Shown here: piece by piece, positions 22,727-29,657 of the stretch | How positions within the stretch are numbered: the stretch's first letter is position 1 | How the letters are laid out: the number at the start of each line of letters is the position of its first letter | Notes under the pieces: model-generated | Told to the model about the DNA's origin: nothing | Databases searched by the model: none | What the model saw: the letters and a program-made list of their open reading frames with translations, nothing else | Source: a virus | DNA: 51,967 bases | IMG/VR virus record: IMGVR_UViG_3300044798_000130 | Coordinates: 1 to 51,967 of that record | Strand: one strand, 5' to 3' | Made by a program: the position numbers and the translations under genes

Positions 22727-22857
22727 GTTTCCTCCCTGGGCACTGCCACCACACACCATGGATAGACCAACTCATCCGGATCTATGCCCTCTATCGCCGC
22801 TACTTTTCGTAGCATATCGGCGGTACGTTCTGGTAATATAAATTTACCGGCCATCAT
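22723..22857 (-). CDS. Small hypothetical protein, possible DNA-binding
   Basis: 44 residues: strand (GKFILPE), helix (RTADMLRKVAAIEG), turn and a Trp-rich strand (YPWCVVAVP). The strand-helix start resembles a ribbon-helix-helix half or plasmid-encoded regulator but is not conclusive. Confidence 0.45.
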   Translation of the reverse strand: MMAGKFILPERTADMLRKVAAIEGIDPDELVYPWCVVAVPREET

Positions 22858-22978
22858 CCATCACCGTTATCCTGTTTAGATGCATGATCGTCGTTTCTCG
22901 TTGCTTGATGACGATTTGTAGCCTATCGATCTCATTGGCTTGTGCTTCGATTGTGGCAACGAGTTCGGATTTCTTCAT
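22844..22978 (-). CDS. Short coiled-coil protein
   Basis: 44 residues from the ATG at 22978, which overlaps the upstream stop (ATGA) and has GGGAGA upstream. One long heptad helix (KKSELVATIEAQANEIDRLQ). Unknown; probably a multimerising accessory protein. Confidence 0.5.
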   Translation of the reverse strand: MKKSELVATIEAQANEIDRLQIVIKQRETTIMHLNRITVMDDGR

Positions 22979-23076
22979 GTAGATCTCCCTAACGCCATCC
23001 CCATTACTATTCCGACCCCATAAACGAAAAACGTCCATGCGACCAATAGCAAATCATTCTTTTCGGAAACGCTCAT
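22975..23076 (-). CDS. 33-residue membrane mini-protein
   Basis: One membrane segment (LLLVAWTFFVYGVGIVMGMAL) flanked by short polar ends. GGAGGAT lies upstream. Part of a run of three consecutive small membrane proteins (22975-23365), perhaps acting at the host membrane early in infection. Confidence 0.5.
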   Translation of the reverse strand: MSVSEKNDLLLVAWTFFVYGVGIVMGMALGRST

Positions 23077-23090
23077 CGCCAATATCCTCC

Positions 23091-23246
23091 TCAATATCCC
23101 ATAATCCAATTCAATCCACTAAATATCCAATGAACCAAGGGTTCAAAGGCCCAAGGCAGATGGATGGTTGCATTGATCACCTGAAAATGGATCGCCATGT
23201 CTTCTGGGCGAATCCAAGGGGCTGCTATTAGGTCGGTTACATTCAT
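23091..23246 (-). CDS. 51-residue membrane-associated mini-protein
   Basis: Aromatic, weakly hydrophobic segments (AIHFQVINATIHLPWAFEP, then LVHWIFSGLNWIMGY). Overlaps the upstream gene by four bases. Unknown function. Confidence 0.45.
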   Translation of the reverse strand: MNVTDLIAAPWIRPEDMAIHFQVINATIHLPWAFEPLVHWIFSGLNWIMGY

Positions 23247-23365
23247 TTGAAGACCCACCACCACGCCCAAAACCCTAAGCCAAACGTCGATCCAATAACG
23301 AATAAGTCTAGCACTGATCCGAGCCTATCCAAAGTCGTTTTGCCTAATAAATCGCTTATTATCAT
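23243..23365 (-). CDS. 40-residue membrane mini-protein
   Basis: Start ATG at 23365 overlaps the upstream stop. An amphipathic start (MIISDLLGKTTLDRLGS) leads into a membrane helix (LFVIGSTFGLGFWAWWWVF). A longer frame in this register exists, but its N-terminus is a shadow of the neighbour. Confidence 0.5.
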   Translation of the reverse strand: MIISDLLGKTTLDRLGSVLDLFVIGSTFGLGFWAWWWVFK

Positions 23366-23517
23366 TTCCAGTTCCCCCGTTTCGCGTGCCGTTGGACAGC
23401 TTCTGCTTTCCATGCTATGCGATCTGCCTTCTTCTTCTGGTAGAATACCTTCGCTGCATGTGAATAATCCGCTTGGGAAAAGTCGGACTCTGTGAAATAA
23501 TCGCGGCATTCTGTCAT
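23362..23517 (-). CDS. Small hypothetical protein
   Basis: 51 residues from the ATG at 23517 (ATGA overlap with the HhH gene; AAGAGGC upstream): MTECRDYFTESDFSQ, then a basic helix (VFYQKKKADRIAWKAEAVQRH). A longer version from 23565 is possible. Unknown. Confidence 0.45.
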   Translation of the reverse strand: MTECRDYFTESDFSQADYSHAAKVFYQKKKADRIAWKAEAVQRHAKRGNWK

Positions 23518-24284
23518 GCATGCCTCTTGTATATCATTCTGATCATAGGATTCACCTGAGCACATCTCTTCGGCCCCATGCCCGGCAGCTCTTCCAGGGG
23601 CTTAGCATAATCGCCCCTAGGCACCAGGCCAATCTGATATTCTTTCAGAATCGTTTGCCAGGTTTCCGGCCCGATTCCTTTGGTCAGGCAACACGCCGCA
23701 CAAAGTTCGCGCTCTCCTTCTGCCGGCCTTGGGCGATAGTCCATCATATCAGCATCGGTTAGAACCTTGTGAGCACATGAAAGCAATCTTTGGTATGGGT
23801 CTAATTGCCACCTCATGACAGGGACACCAGATGCAAACGATTTGGCTTCAAAATCGAATAGCCGTTTCTTGTAGCTTTCCATTTCATATTTCAGCTCATC
23901 TCCATGATATTGGGTCTTAAGAATCTGGAATATGGCATCAGCGACTTGATTATCCCCCCCGAGAACCACAATTATGGCTTTGTGCCCGGCTTCGGACATG
24001 GCCAAATGCTGTAAAAATAAGTGACCGTCACGACCAAGGGCGGAAATGACATAATCTTTGACTTCCTTCAACTCAGCCAAAAACTTCTTAACATTCTTCA
24101 GAAATGCCTGCCCTCCAATCGAATCCTCCACACACTCAGTCGAATGTAATTCGAAGCATACATCAACCACGTTATCGGCATTTACTTCCAGGGGGGCAAA
24201 TCGCGGGTCTTCCATAATGGCGCATGCTAACGATTTGGCGCGCGTCCCCTCACCAGCCGCTATGAAAGATTTGATTTTGTTCAT
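23514..24284 (-). CDS. HhH protein, possible ERCC4-type nuclease relative
   Basis: 256 residues from the ATG at 24284, which overlaps the upstream stop and has GAGGTGG before it. Middle: VVDVCFELHSTECVEDSI, placed where ERCC4/XPF nucleases carry V-ERK-xxx-D; here E and D remain but RK is LH, so the active site looks altered. AIIVVLGGDNQVADAIF matches the following strand-helix. The C-terminus has helix-hairpin-helix elements (CLTKGIGPETWQTILKEY; LEELPGMGPKRCAQV) that bind DNA backbone. It sits in the RecT-containing operon and may be its nuclease or structure-binding partner. A RecT-linked exonuclease is not otherwise seen. Confidence 0.5.
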   Translation of the reverse strand: MNKIKSFIAAGEGTRAKSLACAIMEDPRFAPLEVNADNVVDVCFELHSTECVEDSIGGQAFLKNVKKFLAELKEVKDYVISALGRDGHLFLQHLAMSEAGHKAIIVVLGGDNQVADAIFQILKTQYHGDELKYEMESYKKRLFDFEAKSFASGVPVMRWQLDPYQRLLSCAHKVLTDADMMDYRPRPAEGERELCAACCLTKGIGPETWQTILKEYQIGLVPRGDYAKPLEELPGMGPKRCAQVNPMIRMIYKRHA

Positions 24285-24409
24285 ACCAGCCACCTCAGCC
24301 ACGGCCATCTCTTAAACATATAGCCACCCAATTCTATCATCTTCTCCTGGATGCTATTAGGCATTAGTAGAGCGAATTGCAAAAAAGGATCTATTCGATT
24401 ACCTTGCAT
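24281..24409 (-). CDS. Small hypothetical protein
   Basis: 42 residues, amphipathic and hydrophobic (FLQFALLMPNSIQEKMIELGG, split around Pro; Trp-rich end FKRWPWLRWLV). May associate with membrane. Overlaps its two neighbours at ATGA/TAATG junctions. Confidence 0.45.
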   Translation of the reverse strand: MQGNRIDPFLQFALLMPNSIQEKMIELGGYMFKRWPWLRWLV

Positions 24410-24657
24410 TATTCCTCCCACCTCGGACTATCCTCAAAATACCCACATTCACACAGATATGTCGATCCATTGGGGTGTTTTTGGATGGCGATCTTATCCG
24501 AGAAACATCTAGCACATCGCCTATTAGCGGTCATGTCATCGTATAGATCTTCCAGGGCTTCAAATATTGTATCCCCAAACCCGATCGCAGTCTCTTCGGG
24601 CATGGAGCCTATGCATGCGCATATTTGGTCCCCATCTGGGTATATATCTATTTTCAT
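24409..24657 (-). CDS. Phage-type small protein with C-terminal zinc ribbon
   Basis: 82 residues: strand pair (MKIDIYPDGDQICACIGS), helix (TIFEALEDLYDDM), then CARCFSDK ... YLCECGYF zinc ribbon. The N-terminal half resembles small phage proteins of unknown role related to HicB-like partial RNase H folds. The gene couples to both neighbours. Confidence 0.55.
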   Translation of the reverse strand: MKIDIYPDGDQICACIGSMPEETAIGFGDTIFEALEDLYDDMTANRRCARCFSDKIAIQKHPNGSTYLCECGYFEDSPRWEE

Positions 24658-24779
24658 CCTTCTGTCACCTCTATAGGTTCGCTGCCTTCTGGTTTGTCGT
24701 AATCCGATGGCCTATACTGCTTATTGGGTTCCTGTTTTCTGCGATCTTTGCGGCGCAAAGGTGCATAGGGGGCAGTCAT
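24654..24779 (-). CDS. Small polar protein
   Basis: 41 residues, Lys/Arg/Pro/Glu-rich and likely disordered (LRRKDRRKQEPNKQYRPSDYD). Overlaps the downstream start by four bases. Unknown. Confidence 0.4.
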   Translation of the reverse strand: MTAPYAPLRRKDRRKQEPNKQYRPSDYDKPEGSEPIEVTEG

Positions 24780-24780
24780 T

Positions 24781-24960
24781 TTAGACCGCCACAAGTTCCT
24801 TGATAGCTTTGGCTGCAATGATTGACAAGATTGTGGTTATATCTGCCTCCAATTGCATCATTTCATCATGAAGTTCGCTTTTACGTTCCGCCTTACCTTG
24901 CAGTATCCGATCAAGTTCGTCTAGAGACATTTTCAGTTCTGGCATTGCGATAAGCTGCAT
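24781..24960 (-). CDS. Small coiled-coil protein
   Basis: 59 residues: SLDELDRILQGKAERKSEL and MMQLEADITTILSIIAAKA, heptad-like helices. Four bases after the previous gene. Unknown; likely oligomeric. Confidence 0.45.
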   Translation of the reverse strand: MQLIAMPELKMSLDELDRILQGKAERKSELHDEMMQLEADITTILSIIAAKAIKELVAV

Positions 24961-24964
24961 GTCC

Positions 24965-25903
24965 TCATCCCTCCCTTATGCTATCCAGCAACCGTTCGCA
25001 CCATTCCAACGCTTCTGCGGGGCAGCACGTTTCTGGATGCATTATGTAGACTTTGTTCCTTCCGATCGCGATGGTGATGTGGATCTGGTCGGTGTTTGGC
25101 TGGCAATCTTCCTCATCGCATGTGCCTTTCTGCGATTTATATACTTCCGGCCCTTCGCCTCGCTGATATTTTTCCAGTGGGTCTAGCCGCAATTGCAATC
25201 CCTTGATATCGATTGCTTGGAATTCTTGCCGTTTCTCGATAGCAGATAGCCGCCCCTCGATCGCGGGCATGCCAAGTCCTTTTCGGACCTTGTCTAGCGA
25301 CTCTTGGCATTCTTGGATCTTGTAGCCTATGGTACCGGTATGCATGAAAACCTCTTTCGAGGTGAGCTTCCGCAGGCGCTTGGCGTGATACCAGCCAAAA
25401 TTCTTTCCAGTACAGTCGTTCGCTCCTTCGAACTCGCCCGATAGTGTTTTGTGTGATATTCGGAACAAACCGCCAATATCATGATTTCCACCTGTTCTGG
25501 TAGGGCCGACGATCTCAACCCAGTCACCAATTTTCAACTCCGGTCTAAGATGCTCTTCGACCTCGCCAGGAGAGAGCTTTCGCAGGTCGGCTTTATACCA
25601 ATAATCCTGATGCTTTGCGCCGTAATAACCATATCCTAAAATATGGGACTTGATATCAGTTATCTGGAATATTTCATGATAACTGTCACAAATACCAGGC
25701 AGAACCTCCACCCAGTCACCTATCTTCAACTCTTCTTTCACCAATCGCAGGCTACTGGCTGGATACCATAGGCCGCCGACCCGAAAATTCCCACGTTCTG
25801 ATATTTCGGTGATTTCGCCCTCTTCACCAACGCACATGCACAACTCACCGAACGCGGGCCCGGTGATTAGCACCTTGCTGCCCATGGAAAGAGGAGGGGT
25901 CAT
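24965..25903 (-). CDS. Protein with three SH3-like (KOW-like) repeats and coiled coil
   Basis: 312 residues. Three tandem small barrels: about 6-53 (MGSKVLITGPAFGEL ... WYPASSLRLV), 55-113 (ELKIGDWVEVLPG ... WYKADLRKL) and 120-178 (ELKIGDWVEIVGP ... WYHAKRLRKL). Each starts with G-D/S-x-V and ends with a WY..A..LR.L strand. A coiled coil (SLDKVRKGLG..., IEKRQEFQAIDIKGLQ) and a C-terminal Cys-containing domain follow. Such barrels bind nucleic acid or proteins. Overlaps the RecT-like gene by four bases; a related barrel occurs in the gene on the other side of it. Confidence 0.55.
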   Translation of the reverse strand: MTPPLSMGSKVLITGPAFGELCMCVGEEGEITEISERGNFRVGGLWYPASSLRLVKEELKIGDWVEVLPGICDSYHEIFQITDIKSHILGYGYYGAKHQDYWYKADLRKLSPGEVEEHLRPELKIGDWVEIVGPTRTGGNHDIGGLFRISHKTLSGEFEGANDCTGKNFGWYHAKRLRKLTSKEVFMHTGTIGYKIQECQESLDKVRKGLGMPAIEGRLSAIEKRQEFQAIDIKGLQLRLDPLEKYQRGEGPEVYKSQKGTCDEEDCQPNTDQIHITIAIGRNKVYIMHPETCCPAEALEWCERLLDSIREG

Positions 25904-26766
25904 TGGGACGCAACCTCCTTTTCAGGATCTATCTCAGCCACCCCGGCTTGTGCCATCTCGGACGAGTCATACATCCCCCCCAGGTTTGCCGGGAATCCCT
26001 CTCTCAACGCTTGCACGATCGCCACCTTTCTCACCATTGTCCCTGGCATCTTCTTCCATTGGGCCTTGTCGGTGTTGTATTCGGCCATCACAACCTCTGC
26101 CCGGATTGGTATCTTGCGGTCTTTGCGGTGGACTTCTGCCCATCCGCCCAGGAGCGTTTCTTCTGATGGCAGATAGAACGTGCCTTCCCTGCGAACCAAT
26201 TCCCCGCCGTCTTTGGGCCGCACAATGATCCCTGCTCGGAATCCGTCGAACTGTGGATGGGCCTCAGCCTTCTCTGTAAAATATTCCTTTCCAGCTATGA
26301 AAGAGACATTACGTTCTCCTTTGTCATTAACATAGACCACTAAATAGACCTGTTTGGTCATCGGGTCCGCGCCTTTGCGCTTGCAGAACTCACAGAAAAG
26401 ATAGGCTTCCTGCTCAGTTGCTTTTGGGTTGATGTAATCTATAATGTCCCTGGGTGTTAGGATGCCATTAGATTGCACCGGAGAGCCGTTAACGGGCTTT
26501 CTTGGCACAGATGGCATAATCGTCTTATTCTCTGGCAATCTGCCCGCCTTGGGTTTTACAGGCAATTCGTCACCGCGAATTGCTGCTTCCAATGCCGCCA
26601 CATAACTTGTTACTTTGCTGATTACCCGGCCATCGGCTTTGACCTCTGCATGGCCGAAGGAGCCTTTGAAAATTATGTGCTCGTCGGTATGTTCTGAAAT
26701 TTCCCATTCATCGTCGATAGCGGGCAGTTGTAAAACCCGCTCAAATATCACGTTATCACTTGCCAT
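25900..26766 (-). CDS. RecT/Bet-like single-strand annealing protein
   Basis: 288 residues. After a 100-residue N-terminal extension (its first 60 residues look like a small beta domain), the core matches phage Bet/RecT: AYLFCEFCKRKGADPMTKQVYLV in two parts, YVNDKGERNVSFIAGKEYFTEKAEAH, FDGFRAGIIV, WAEVHRKDRKIPIRAEVVM, then KMPGTMVRKVAIVQALREGFP near the end. It anneals complementary single strands in recombination and repair of viral DNA. Start at 26766. The usual exonuclease partner is not obvious; the HhH protein downstream is a candidate. Confidence 0.8.
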   Translation of the reverse strand: MASDNVIFERVLQLPAIDDEWEISEHTDEHIIFKGSFGHAEVKADGRVISKVTSYVAALEAAIRGDELPVKPKAGRLPENKTIMPSVPRKPVNGSPVQSNGILTPRDIIDYINPKATEQEAYLFCEFCKRKGADPMTKQVYLVVYVNDKGERNVSFIAGKEYFTEKAEAHPQFDGFRAGIIVRPKDGGELVRREGTFYLPSEETLLGGWAEVHRKDRKIPIRAEVVMAEYNTDKAQWKKMPGTMVRKVAIVQALREGFPANLGGMYDSSEMAQAGVAEIDPEKEVASQ

Positions 26767-26770
26767 TTGC

Positions 26771-27439
26771 TCATTCCTCCCTCTCTGCTATGATCTTCGC
26801 CAATACCGATGGCGATATCTGGACGTAGATCTTTATCACCTCGCCCAATGGCTTGCGATCGCCATAGTCTCCCGCGCTATTGACAGGCGGCTTGCTATCT
26901 GCCAGGGCTTCTTTTTGCAGCTTGTAAAGCTCCTCACGCCAATATGCAGCATTTCTGTTTTCTTGGCAAGCATCCGCCTTCCACGCATCGCGCCCCATTG
27001 TTATTATGCGGATGTCTTCTTTCTGTTCTTTGATCATATCACCTGCCAGGTTTAACTTGCCTTGCAACTTCTGGCAGGATTCGCATTCATCCACAGACAC
27101 GAGATCGAGCGATGCACGGGGCCATGTGAATCTGCTGCCATCCAAGTGGGCAGAACCATCGGACGAGTTGATTCTGTTAACGGCGTATGTTTTTCCGATG
27201 GCGTCCGTCATCTCGCCGACCCATCCCAACGGACCTGTCACTTTTCGGGCTACCCGGACCTTATCACCCACCCGAAATGCATCCGGGACAATGGGCTCTA
27301 TATCTCTCGCCCTCCCAAGAAGATGGTTCCCGTGCTCATCAACGGCACACACCGAACCGGCCTGGTCAATTCTGTCTATGCGGCATACACGACCGTCGAC
27401 GCATACGCACATATCGATTCTGCAATCTTTGATATCCAT
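26771..27439 (-). CDS. SH3-like barrel plus coiled-coil protein
   Basis: 222 residues. N-terminal small beta domain, then a barrel (FRVGDKVRVARKVTG, GWVGEMTDAIGKTYAVNRI, ending WPRASLDLV) like the repeats in the gene at 24965. A CxxC pair (CESCQKLQGKL) leads into a coiled coil (MIKEQKEDIRIITMG). The C-terminal strand ends AKIIAEREE. Upstream neighbour of the RecT-like gene, so probably in the same process. Confidence 0.5.
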   Translation of the reverse strand: MDIKDCRIDMCVCVDGRVCRIDRIDQAGSVCAVDEHGNHLLGRARDIEPIVPDAFRVGDKVRVARKVTGPLGWVGEMTDAIGKTYAVNRINSSDGSAHLDGSRFTWPRASLDLVSVDECESCQKLQGKLNLAGDMIKEQKEDIRIITMGRDAWKADACQENRNAAYWREELYKLQKEALADSKPPVNSAGDYGDRKPLGEVIKIYVQISPSVLAKIIAEREE

Positions 27440-27613
27440 TCAATCCACCTTCGTCTGCAAATTACAAACATTATACTCATTCAATTGTATCATTCTTGCA
27501 TCTATCGCATCCCGGACCAATGCCGAGAAAACTATTTCAGGATGATTATTCAGAAACTCATCCTGCTCTTTATTGATCCGGGCCGTTCTACTATAAGATT
27601 CGTATTTGCCCAT
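27440..27613 (-). CDS. Ribbon-helix-helix regulator heading the recombination operon
   Basis: 57 residues: strand YSRTARI, helix NKEQDEFLNNHP, helix FSALVRDAIDARMI: the CopG-like order. First gene after a strong archaeal TATA box 22-31 bases upstream, with no Shine-Dalgarno site, so its mRNA is probably leaderless. Stop is followed at once by the next ATG. It likely regulates the whole operon down to 22287. Confidence 0.7.
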   Translation of the reverse strand: MGKYESYSRTARINKEQDEFLNNHPEIVFSALVRDAIDARMIQLNEYNVCNLQTKVD

Positions 27614-27634
27614 GCTTAAGTAGTATTCGTATTA

Positions 27635-27644
27635 CTATTTATAG
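27635..27644 (-). promoter_or_regulatory. Strong archaeal TATA box of the recombination operon
   Basis: CTATAAATAG on the minus strand, 22-31 bases before the ATG at 27613. TAGTAATACGAATACTA downstream of it contains AGTA/TACT inverted arms. The gap 27645-27764 has no convincing gene. Confidence 0.7.
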
Positions 27645-27764
27645 TTATCTATTGCAAAAAATAAAGACACTTTCCAGCACGCATCGACCTCTCAACAATG
27701 CATGCCAGAATAAGATGAGTCGATCCACCGGCATAGCCGCGTTTCCGTCCGCTATGATTCCAGG

Positions 27765-27911
27765 CTACGTGACTTCGTGTTTGCCACCCGGTCTTTTTTT
27801 CTTGCCTGCCGACTCATGCACCAGGCCGGATTTGCACCGGCGGCTCCCCGCTTGCGATTTATAGAGATTTTTAAGCTCATCCTCGATATCAAGAATGAGA
27901 CCTCGTGCCAT
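27765..27911 (-). CDS. Small basic protein
   Basis: 48 residues: helix (MARGLILDIEDELKNLYKS) then Lys/Arg/Gly-rich tail (ESAGKKKRPGGKHEVT). AGAGG lies seven bases upstream, just after the previous stop. Plausibly a nucleic-acid binder. Last gene in the 29535-27765 operon. Confidence 0.45.
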   Translation of the reverse strand: MARGLILDIEDELKNLYKSQAGSRRCKSGLVHESAGKKKRPGGKHEVT

Positions 27912-27919
27912 GCGGGCCT

Positions 27920-28075
27920 CTACTGCTGAGATACTTGGTGCGCGTGGGGTGATAACGCCAGGCCCTCAGGAAATTCTAAGAGACCTGGCAATGGGCAGAG
28001 ATCCGAGATGAACGGCTCTGGTTTGCCACGCTGCCTATTGACTATGATGATACATTGCCCGGCCCAATGGCACAT
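27920..28075 (-). CDS. Small hypothetical protein
   Basis: 51 residues from ATG 28075, which lies inside the end of the previous gene in another frame (MCHWAGQCIIIVNRQRG, then Pro-rich LCPLPGLLEFPEG). The stop is directly upstream of the next ribosome site. Moderate support from placement only. Confidence 0.35.
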   Translation of the reverse strand: MCHWAGQCIIIVNRQRGKPEPFISDLCPLPGLLEFPEGLALSPHAHQVSQQ

Positions 28076-28244
28076 AATCATCCCATTTTCCAGATGGCTT
28101 GATGCCAGTTGATACCCATTCGGTATATTGCTTTATCTGTCCGTCTTGTGTTTTGCAGAAGTTGGTTAGATCCGAATAGCTTCTGCATGCCGCCAATTGC
28201 TTCTCCGAGAAAAAAAAGAAGCCCCATTCATCGTTGTAATTCAT
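28035..28244 (-). CDS. Small hypothetical protein
   Basis: 69 residues, aromatic start (MNYNDEWGFFFFSEKQ) and mixed body. Overlaps the upstream gene at ATGA. Unknown. Confidence 0.5.
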   Translation of the reverse strand: MNYNDEWGFFFFSEKQLAACRSYSDLTNFCKTQDGQIKQYTEWVSTGIKPSGKWDDYVPLGRAMYHHSQ

Positions 28245-28387
28245 TTTTTCTCACCACTATACCAGGCCAATGCTCTTGCCCACGCACACAATTGCACCGA
28301 TTTCTCTGGAAGCAATACCAACGTATCTATCTGATTCAGCATATATATTTGCACTGAATCCAAAGGTGTTCTCAATTCGAGTGACAT
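28241..28387 (-). CDS. Small hypothetical protein
   Basis: 48 residues from the ATG at 28387, with AGGCGG nine bases upstream: MSLELRTPLDSVQIYM..., helical middle, Trp-containing end. A longer frame upstream is not needed. Unknown. Confidence 0.45.
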   Translation of the reverse strand: MSLELRTPLDSVQIYMLNQIDTLVLLPEKSVQLCAWARALAWYSGEKK

Positions 28388-28395
28388 AAAACCGC

Positions 28396-28473
28396 CTAGA
28401 GGAGTCGAACCCCATCTGCATAGCAGCACCGTGTACGGTTCCTGTATGGAGGACAGATTTCGTATCTGAGCAT
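28396..28473 (-). CDS. Possible 25-residue Cys-rich micro-protein
   Basis: ATG 28473 gives MLRYEICPPYRNRTRCCYADG and a short end; the stop is part of the next ribosome site. It fills the gap between two coupled genes. The same bases contain a tRNA T-arm-like run (GGGGTTCGACTCC), which I take as chance. Confidence 0.35.
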   Translation of the reverse strand: MLRYEICPPYRNRTRCCYADGVRLL

Positions 28474-28479
28474 ATAGGG

Positions 28480-28644
28480 CTATTGGCCTATAGGACCACT
28501 CTCCCGCGACCAGTTCAGCCTCTTGTCACATTTCGCTATCAGTCTCGCTGCCATGTATCTCTCTTCAGGGCAGTCTAAGCCACCCAGGGATTCGCTAATA
28601 TCCTGGCGATAGGTTAGGATGCGGGTGCGCATATTCATGGCCAT
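28480..28644 (-). CDS. Small hypothetical protein
   Basis: 54 residues from ATG 28644 (MAMNMRTRILTYRQ), helical and basic with one Cys pair far apart. An ATG two codons later overlaps the upstream stop and may be the actual start. Unknown. Confidence 0.45.
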   Translation of the reverse strand: MAMNMRTRILTYRQDISESLGGLDCPEERYMAARLIAKCDKRLNWSRESGPIGQ

Positions 28645-28841
28645 TCTGCTTCCTCTCCTTCCCAATCGATCTTATCGTTCGTGTCATCCATGTAATCTTC
28701 CCATTTATTTCCGAATGGGCAAACTTCTGCCTTGCAATCTTCCAATGTCGGTCCCATTATACCGACTGATCTATCTTCAGGAGACCACGAAGATTCTTTG
28801 CATTTTACGCAAAACTTGATTTTGAAAGGTTTATCTACCAT
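28635..28841 (-). CDS. Zinc-finger-like small protein
   Basis: 68 residues from ATG 28841: KIKFCVKCKESSW, then DCKAEVCPFGNKW, giving C-x2-C and C-x4-C ligands, and an acidic tail (DDTNDKIDWEGEEAEWP). Likely zinc-binding; role unknown. Confidence 0.5.
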   Translation of the reverse strand: MVDKPFKIKFCVKCKESSWSPEDRSVGIMGPTLEDCKAEVCPFGNKWEDYMDDTNDKIDWEGEEAEWP

Positions 28842-28843
28842 GC

Positions 28844-28960
28844 CTAAATCCCCCATCGCTTGCTAATCTCTGCAATCACTTGCCCGGCCCGATCCGGATC
28901 TGTCTTTTCCAGTTCCAGGTAAAAAGATAAATTGTCCTTAACGTATTGTGGTACTTCCAT
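28844..28960 (-). CDS. Very small helical protein
   Basis: 38 residues (MEVPQYVKDNLSFYLELEK...), one or two helices. Tight spacing: stop two bases before the next start. Unknown. Confidence 0.45.
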   Translation of the reverse strand: MEVPQYVKDNLSFYLELEKTDPDRAGQVIAEISKRWGI

Positions 28961-29125
28961 TTAAATCACCTCTATCTGATATCTAACACCGCTACCTATC
29001 CGGCCCATCGGATCCATCTCCCTCAGCCAATAATCTTGCAGCTCTTCCAGGCCATGAGCATAGTAATCGATGGCCCAGGCATGGCAGCGATGGGTAAAGG
29101 ATACCTGACAATGTAAGATGCCCAT
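28961..29125 (-). CDS. Small hypothetical protein
   Basis: 54 residues with several His and Cys near the start (MGILHCQVSFTHRCHAW), then helix (LEELQDYWLREMDP). Directly abuts the next gene. Unknown. Confidence 0.45.
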   Translation of the reverse strand: MGILHCQVSFTHRCHAWAIDYYAHGLEELQDYWLREMDPMGRIGSGVRYQIEVI

Positions 29126-29380
29126 TTAGATTACCTCCACTTCCCGGCAATCGGTCAACCTCGCGCCCCCATGCCTGAATAGGGGGGATGCAAAGAACTT
29201 AATTTTTGCGTCCACCGGAACGCCTATGGGAAAATTCCCCATAATTCCGTTCACATAATGATGATCTCTCTTGATATATGTTCGCTTCTCACCTCGAATT
29301 TCGCAGTCTGCTAGCATGTGATTGCCGTTCTGGTCGATGCCTTTGTAGGTTGCGGTTACTTGCAGTTGGCGGCTTTGCAT
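29126..29380 (-). CDS. Small beta-rich protein
   Basis: 84 residues from ATG 29380 (GGTGG upstream): alternating strands (LQVTATYKGID, HMLADCEIRGEKRTYI, VDAKIKFFASP), OB-like or SH3-like in size. Could bind single-stranded DNA, but no aromatic signature is clear. Confidence 0.45.
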   Translation of the reverse strand: MQSRQLQVTATYKGIDQNGNHMLADCEIRGEKRTYIKRDHHYVNGIMGNFPIGVPVDAKIKFFASPLFRHGGARLTDCREVEVI

Positions 29381-29382
29381 GT

Positions 29383-29535
29383 TCAAGCCACCTTCCCGCG
29401 CATTTGGCATTCTGCCCAATCACATTCTATGCATTCACAGGACGCTTCTTTATCAAATTCTACGTAGCATCCTATGACTTTGCCCTTTGCAGATATTGAT
29501 ATTAATACCTGGCCATCTTCTGTTAGTTGTTGCAT
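29383..29535 (-). CDS. Small protein with C-terminal Cys cluster
   Basis: 50 residues from ATG 29535 (AAGGTTAAC upstream): strands (VLISISAKGKVIGCYVEF) then CECIECDWAEC, a dense metal-binding cluster. First gene of its operon, 47-61 bases behind a TATA box. Confidence 0.5.
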   Translation of the reverse strand: MQQLTEDGQVLISISAKGKVIGCYVEFDKEASCECIECDWAECQMRGKVA

Positions 29536-29581
29536 GTTAACCTTCCTTCTTAGTTTTTCAGTATAAGCTACTAGCACTCAT

Positions 29582-29596
29582 GACTATTTATAGCTT
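29582..29596 (-). promoter_or_regulatory. TATA box for minus operon starting at 29535
   Basis: AAGCTATAAATAGTC on the minus strand, followed by ATGAGTGCTAG. The TATAGTCAT-AGTG-like block is also found in plus orientation at 35022-35038, suggesting shared regulation. Confidence 0.55.
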
Positions 29597-29620
29597 ACGC
29601 TATGATATCTTAGCTTAACC

Positions 29621-29635
29621 CGAAAGTTATTTAAG
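29621..29635 (+). promoter_or_regulatory. TATA/BRE for AbrB-like operon
   Basis: CGAAAGTTATTTAAG: BRE-like purines and TATA 24-31 bases before the ATG at 29658, again leaderless spacing. Divergent from the minus promoter 25 bases away. Confidence 0.55.
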
Positions 29636-29657
29636 CTTATAAGAGATATACTAAAGC

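Noticed and set aside
27800-27860. tRNA-like T-arm on minus strand (GCCGG TGCAAAT CCGGC)
   Set aside because: No matching acceptor or anticodon arm at the right distance, and the bases are explained by a 48-codon frame (27765-27911).
28388-28420. tRNA 3'-end-like run GGGGTTCGACTCC on minus strand, possible attachment site
   Set aside because: No acceptor partner, no integrase in the genome, and the run overlaps a coupled micro-frame and ribosome site. Kept only as a remark.
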